Shown here: in pieces, positions 5,375-6,788 of the stretch
Layout of the letters: the number at the start of each line of letters is the position of its first letter
Position numbering within the stretch: position 1 is the first letter of the stretch
Source: Spirochaetales bacterium
GTDB lineage: Bacteria; Spirochaetota; Spirochaetia; Sphaerochaetales; Sphaerochaetaceae
Direction: 5' to 3'
DNA length: 6,788 nucleotides
NCBI GenBank assembly: GCA_022771185.1
Contig: JALFCJ010000156.1
Location: 1 to 6,788 of the forward strand
Notes under the pieces: generated by a model
What the model was told of the DNA's origin: nothing
What the model saw: the letters and a program-made list of their open reading frames with translations, nothing else
The model's database searches: none
Translations under genes and position numbers: made by a program

Positions 5375-6736
5375 ATGAGAGAAGGGAACCCGTTGGAGCC
5401 AAATACAAAGCTTTGCGAGAGGATGCTCTCGCCCTATAACCTTGAAGTAGCCGTGCAGAACGTGAAACGAAACAAGGGCAGTGCCGGCGTTGACGGAATG
5501 GGTGTCGAAGAAATCGACAGGTTCATGAGGGACGACTGGGCGCGGATTAGGGAACAGATACTCGCAAGGAAGTACAAGCCCAAGCCTGTAAAAAGGGTCG
5601 AGATACCGAAGGACAACGGAGGTGTCAGACTTCTTGGAGTGCCGTGTGTAGTGGACAGGGTAATCCAGCAGGCGATGGTGCAGGTTCTGACGCCTGTATT
5701 CGAGCCGACATTTTCGGACTTCAGTTATGGTTTCAGACCCAACAGAAGCGCCGAGGACGCGGTGAGGAAGGCACAGGAGTACATGGCAGAGGGGTACAGC
5801 CACGTTGTAGACCTCGACCTGTCAAAATTCTTCGACACGGTCAACCATGACCTGTTGATGACTTTTGTAGACCGTACGCTCGATGACAAGGACATACGCA
5901 GGTTAATTTACGTATATCTTAAAAGTGGAGTCATGGCGGACGGAAGCTTCACGGCGACGGAGGAAGGGACGCCACAGGGCGGACCATTGTCGCCACTATT
6001 ATCAAACATCTACCTTACACCTTATGACAAGGAACTCGAGAAAAGAGGACTGAGGTTCGTCAGGTACGCCGACGACTGTAACATCTTCACCAAGAGCAAA
6101 TACTCATGCAAGAGGGTCAAGGATTCTGTAATCAGATTCCTCGAGAGCAAAATGAAGCTCAAGGTGAACATGGAAAAGACGGAGGCAAGAAGTGCCGTAG
6201 GCTCTTCGTTTCTTGGATTCACATTTCTGACGTTGAAAGGAGATGATGGACAGCTGGGCTATTGCAAGCCGAAACAGAAGAAGCTCGATGCCTTCACGAG
6301 GAAGATTCGAGAGATTCTGAAAAGGAACCGAGGTGTATCGATTCAGAGGATTGTAGCTGAACTGAACGCCTATCTGAGAGGGTGGATTAACTACTACGCC
6401 AGGAGCAACATCACGAGTTGGCTCCGCAGCAAGGCAAGTTGGATACGCAGGAAGATATGGTGCTACCTATACAAGCAGTGGAAGACCAAAGGAAACAGGA
6501 TAGCCAAGCTGAGAGAGATGGGTTCATCCGAACGATGGATAAGGGGATGGGGATATACACTAGGAATCCAAAGCTATTGGAAGATGAGCGGTGTGATAGC
6601 CTCATCGTTACCTGTCGGCAAATTTTATATGGTTACAGGACTCATTGATATTGAAGCGACATACAAGAGACTACATGCGGAAAGAATGATGATGGACAAG
6701 TGCCATGGAAAGCAGTTGGAGTTTGTATTTGATTGA
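5375..6736 (+). CDS. ltrA: Group II intron reverse transcriptase/maturase (class C type, no endonuclease domain)
   Basis: Binds the intron RNA, assists splicing and reverse transcribes the intron into target DNA. It has 453 residues. Seen: N-terminal RT0/RT1 region with NKGSAGVDGM (33-42) and KPKPVKRVEIPK (68-79); the RT2 region with RLLGVPCVVDRVIQQA (85-100); RT3 (motif A) VVDLDLSKFFDTV with catalytic D148; the SYGFRPNRSAEDAV block (117-130); RT4 TPQGGPLSPLLSN (199-211); RT5 YADD (231-234) with metal-binding D233 and D234; and RT6/7 around KLKVNMEKTE and FLGF (261-282). The maturase (X) domain covers about 300-390, including LRGWINYY (334-341) and IWCYLYKQWK (361-370). There is no HNH endonuclease motif at the C-terminus, as expected for class C. 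It most resembles, from memory, GBSi1-type proteins (about 425 residues); the last 18-20 residues (from about ERMMMDKCHG) appear to be an extra tail. ATG 5375 is chosen for its ribosome binding site. The frame is intact. Confidence 0.96.
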   Translation: MREGNPLEPNTKLCERMLSPYNLEVAVQNVKRNKGSAGVDGMGVEEIDRFMRDDWARIREQILARKYKPKPVKRVEIPKDNGGVRLLGVPCVVDRVIQQAMVQVLTPVFEPTFSDFSYGFRPNRSAEDAVRKAQEYMAEGYSHVVDLDLSKFFDTVNHDLLMTFVDRTLDDKDIRRLIYVYLKSGVMADGSFTATEEGTPQGGPLSPLLSNIYLTPYDKELEKRGLRFVRYADDCNIFTKSKYSCKRVKDSVIRFLESKMKLKVNMEKTEARSAVGSSFLGFTFLTLKGDDGQLGYCKPKQKKLDAFTRKIREILKRNRGVSIQRIVAELNAYLRGWINYYARSNITSWLRSKASWIRRKIWCYLYKQWKTKGNRIAKLREMGSSERWIRGWGYTLGIQSYWKMSGVIASSLPVGKFYMVTGLIDIEATYKRLHAERMMMDKCHGKQLEFVFD

Positions 6737-6768
6737 ACCGCCGTATACCGAACGGTACGTACGGTGGT
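6737..6768 (+). ncRNA. Group II intron domain V (catalytic hairpin)
   Basis: Begins immediately after the maturase stop codon. Lower stem ACCGCCGTA (6737-6745) with TACGGTGGT (6760-6768), including a G6740-T6765 wobble inside the CGC catalytic triad (6739-6741). Upper stem TACC (6746-6749) with GGTA (6754-6757), loop GAAC, and the two-base CG bulge (6758-6759) that positions the catalytic metals. The CGC triad, rather than AGC, is typical of class C. All key elements are intact. Confidence 0.93.
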
Positions 6769-6788
6769 GTGAGAGGAAAGCTCTCATG
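6769..6788 (+). ncRNA. Start of intron domain VI, cut by the right edge
   Basis: GTGTGAGAGG after domain V matches the domain V/VI junction known from class C introns. The following AAAGCTCTCATG could fold locally (TGAGAG 6770-6775 with CTCTCA 6781-6786). It could instead be the 5' strand of a longer stem whose other strand, the branch-point A and the 3' splice site lie beyond the window. Confidence 0.65.

Larger units (their letters stand above)
4896..6788 (+). mobile_element. Group IIC (bacterial class C) intron, 3' end beyond the window
   Basis: A retroelement whose RNA folds into a ribozyme and whose encoded reverse transcriptase helps it splice and copy itself into DNA. Evidence: a 5' end GTTTGCCC followed by GCATGGGC, resembling the GUGUGCCC start I recall for the Oceanobacillus iheyensis O.i.I1 class C intron; the segment AGAAGTCAGCAGAGG (5230-5244), typical of domain III; a reverse transcriptase/maturase gene in domain IV; and a complete domain V with a CGC triad and a CG bulge, identical as far as I recall to that of O.i.I1. 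Insertion directly behind a terminator hairpin is the hallmark target of class C. The 5' border at 4896 is supported by possible EBS1/IBS1 pairing. Domain VI is cut by the window edge. ORF and ribozyme core look intact, so it may be active. It is oriented with the opp operon. Confidence 0.93.

Noticed and set aside
5201..5803. Minus-strand open frame of 200 codons across the intron 5' part and the maturase start
   Set aside because: Antisense to the ribozyme and to the conserved reverse transcriptase; no ribosome binding site or recognisable domain was seen.
5375..6736. Class D (RmInt1-like) assignment of the intron
   Set aside because: YADDC and the absence of an endonuclease also occur in class D, but domain V with the CGC triad, the terminator target and the resemblance to O.i.I1 and GBSi1 point to class C.
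1..6788. CRISPR array, tRNA, rRNA, anti-phage system or riboswitch
   Set aside because: No regularly spaced repeats, cloverleaf or known aptamer core was seen, and the reverse transcriptase has intron RNA around it, so it is not a retron or DGR enzyme.

Overview
The window holds a truncated shikimate-pathway gene, a complete four-gene oligopeptide/dipeptide ABC transporter operon, and most of a group IIC self-splicing intron (a retroelement) sitting against the operon's terminator. I could not name the organism. Strong AAGGAGG-type ribosome binding sites, moderate GC and the OppBCDF architecture would suit a Clostridia-like Bacillota. The EPSP synthase fragment, with Tyr where most families have Arg after GNSGTT, reminds me of Treponema-type enzymes. 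Either origin is possible, and this is recall, not a search.

Layout. 1-664 (minus): 5' part (221 codons) of aroA, 5-enolpyruvylshikimate-3-phosphate synthase, running off the left edge. 665-840: divergent intergenic region with a TATAAT box almost touching the aroA start codon, a perfect 12-bp palindrome and a weak ARG-box-like pair, and a possible opp promoter. 841-4847 (plus): oppB, oppC, oppD and oppF, tightly packed (11-bp gap, 10-bp gap, 4-bp ATGA overlap). They encode two membrane permeases and two ATPases. No substrate-binding protein gene is next to them. 4867-4899: intrinsic terminator of the operon. 4896-6788: group II intron of class C type, in the same orientation as opp, starting directly after the TTTT of the terminator. 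It contains the 5' ribozyme domains (4896 to about 5374), a full-length reverse transcriptase/maturase gene without an endonuclease domain (5375-6736), domain V (6737-6768) and the beginning of domain VI. The window ends inside domain VI, so the 3' splice site and the right flank are not visible.

How the parts work together. OppB and OppC form the membrane channel, OppD and OppF the ATP-hydrolysing pair, and a separately encoded lipoprotein or periplasmic binding protein must deliver the peptide. The intron is an independent selfish element. Class C introns typically home to DNA just behind terminator hairpins, pairing a very short EBS1 with the terminator T-tract, and here a loop with AAAA at 5086-5089 fits TTTT at 4892-4895. 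Nothing here amounts to a wholly new system. The points most worth following are the intron's unusual 5' end (GTTTG), its enlarged domain II, the possible leaderless aroA promoter, the palindromic operator candidate and the missing binding-protein gene.
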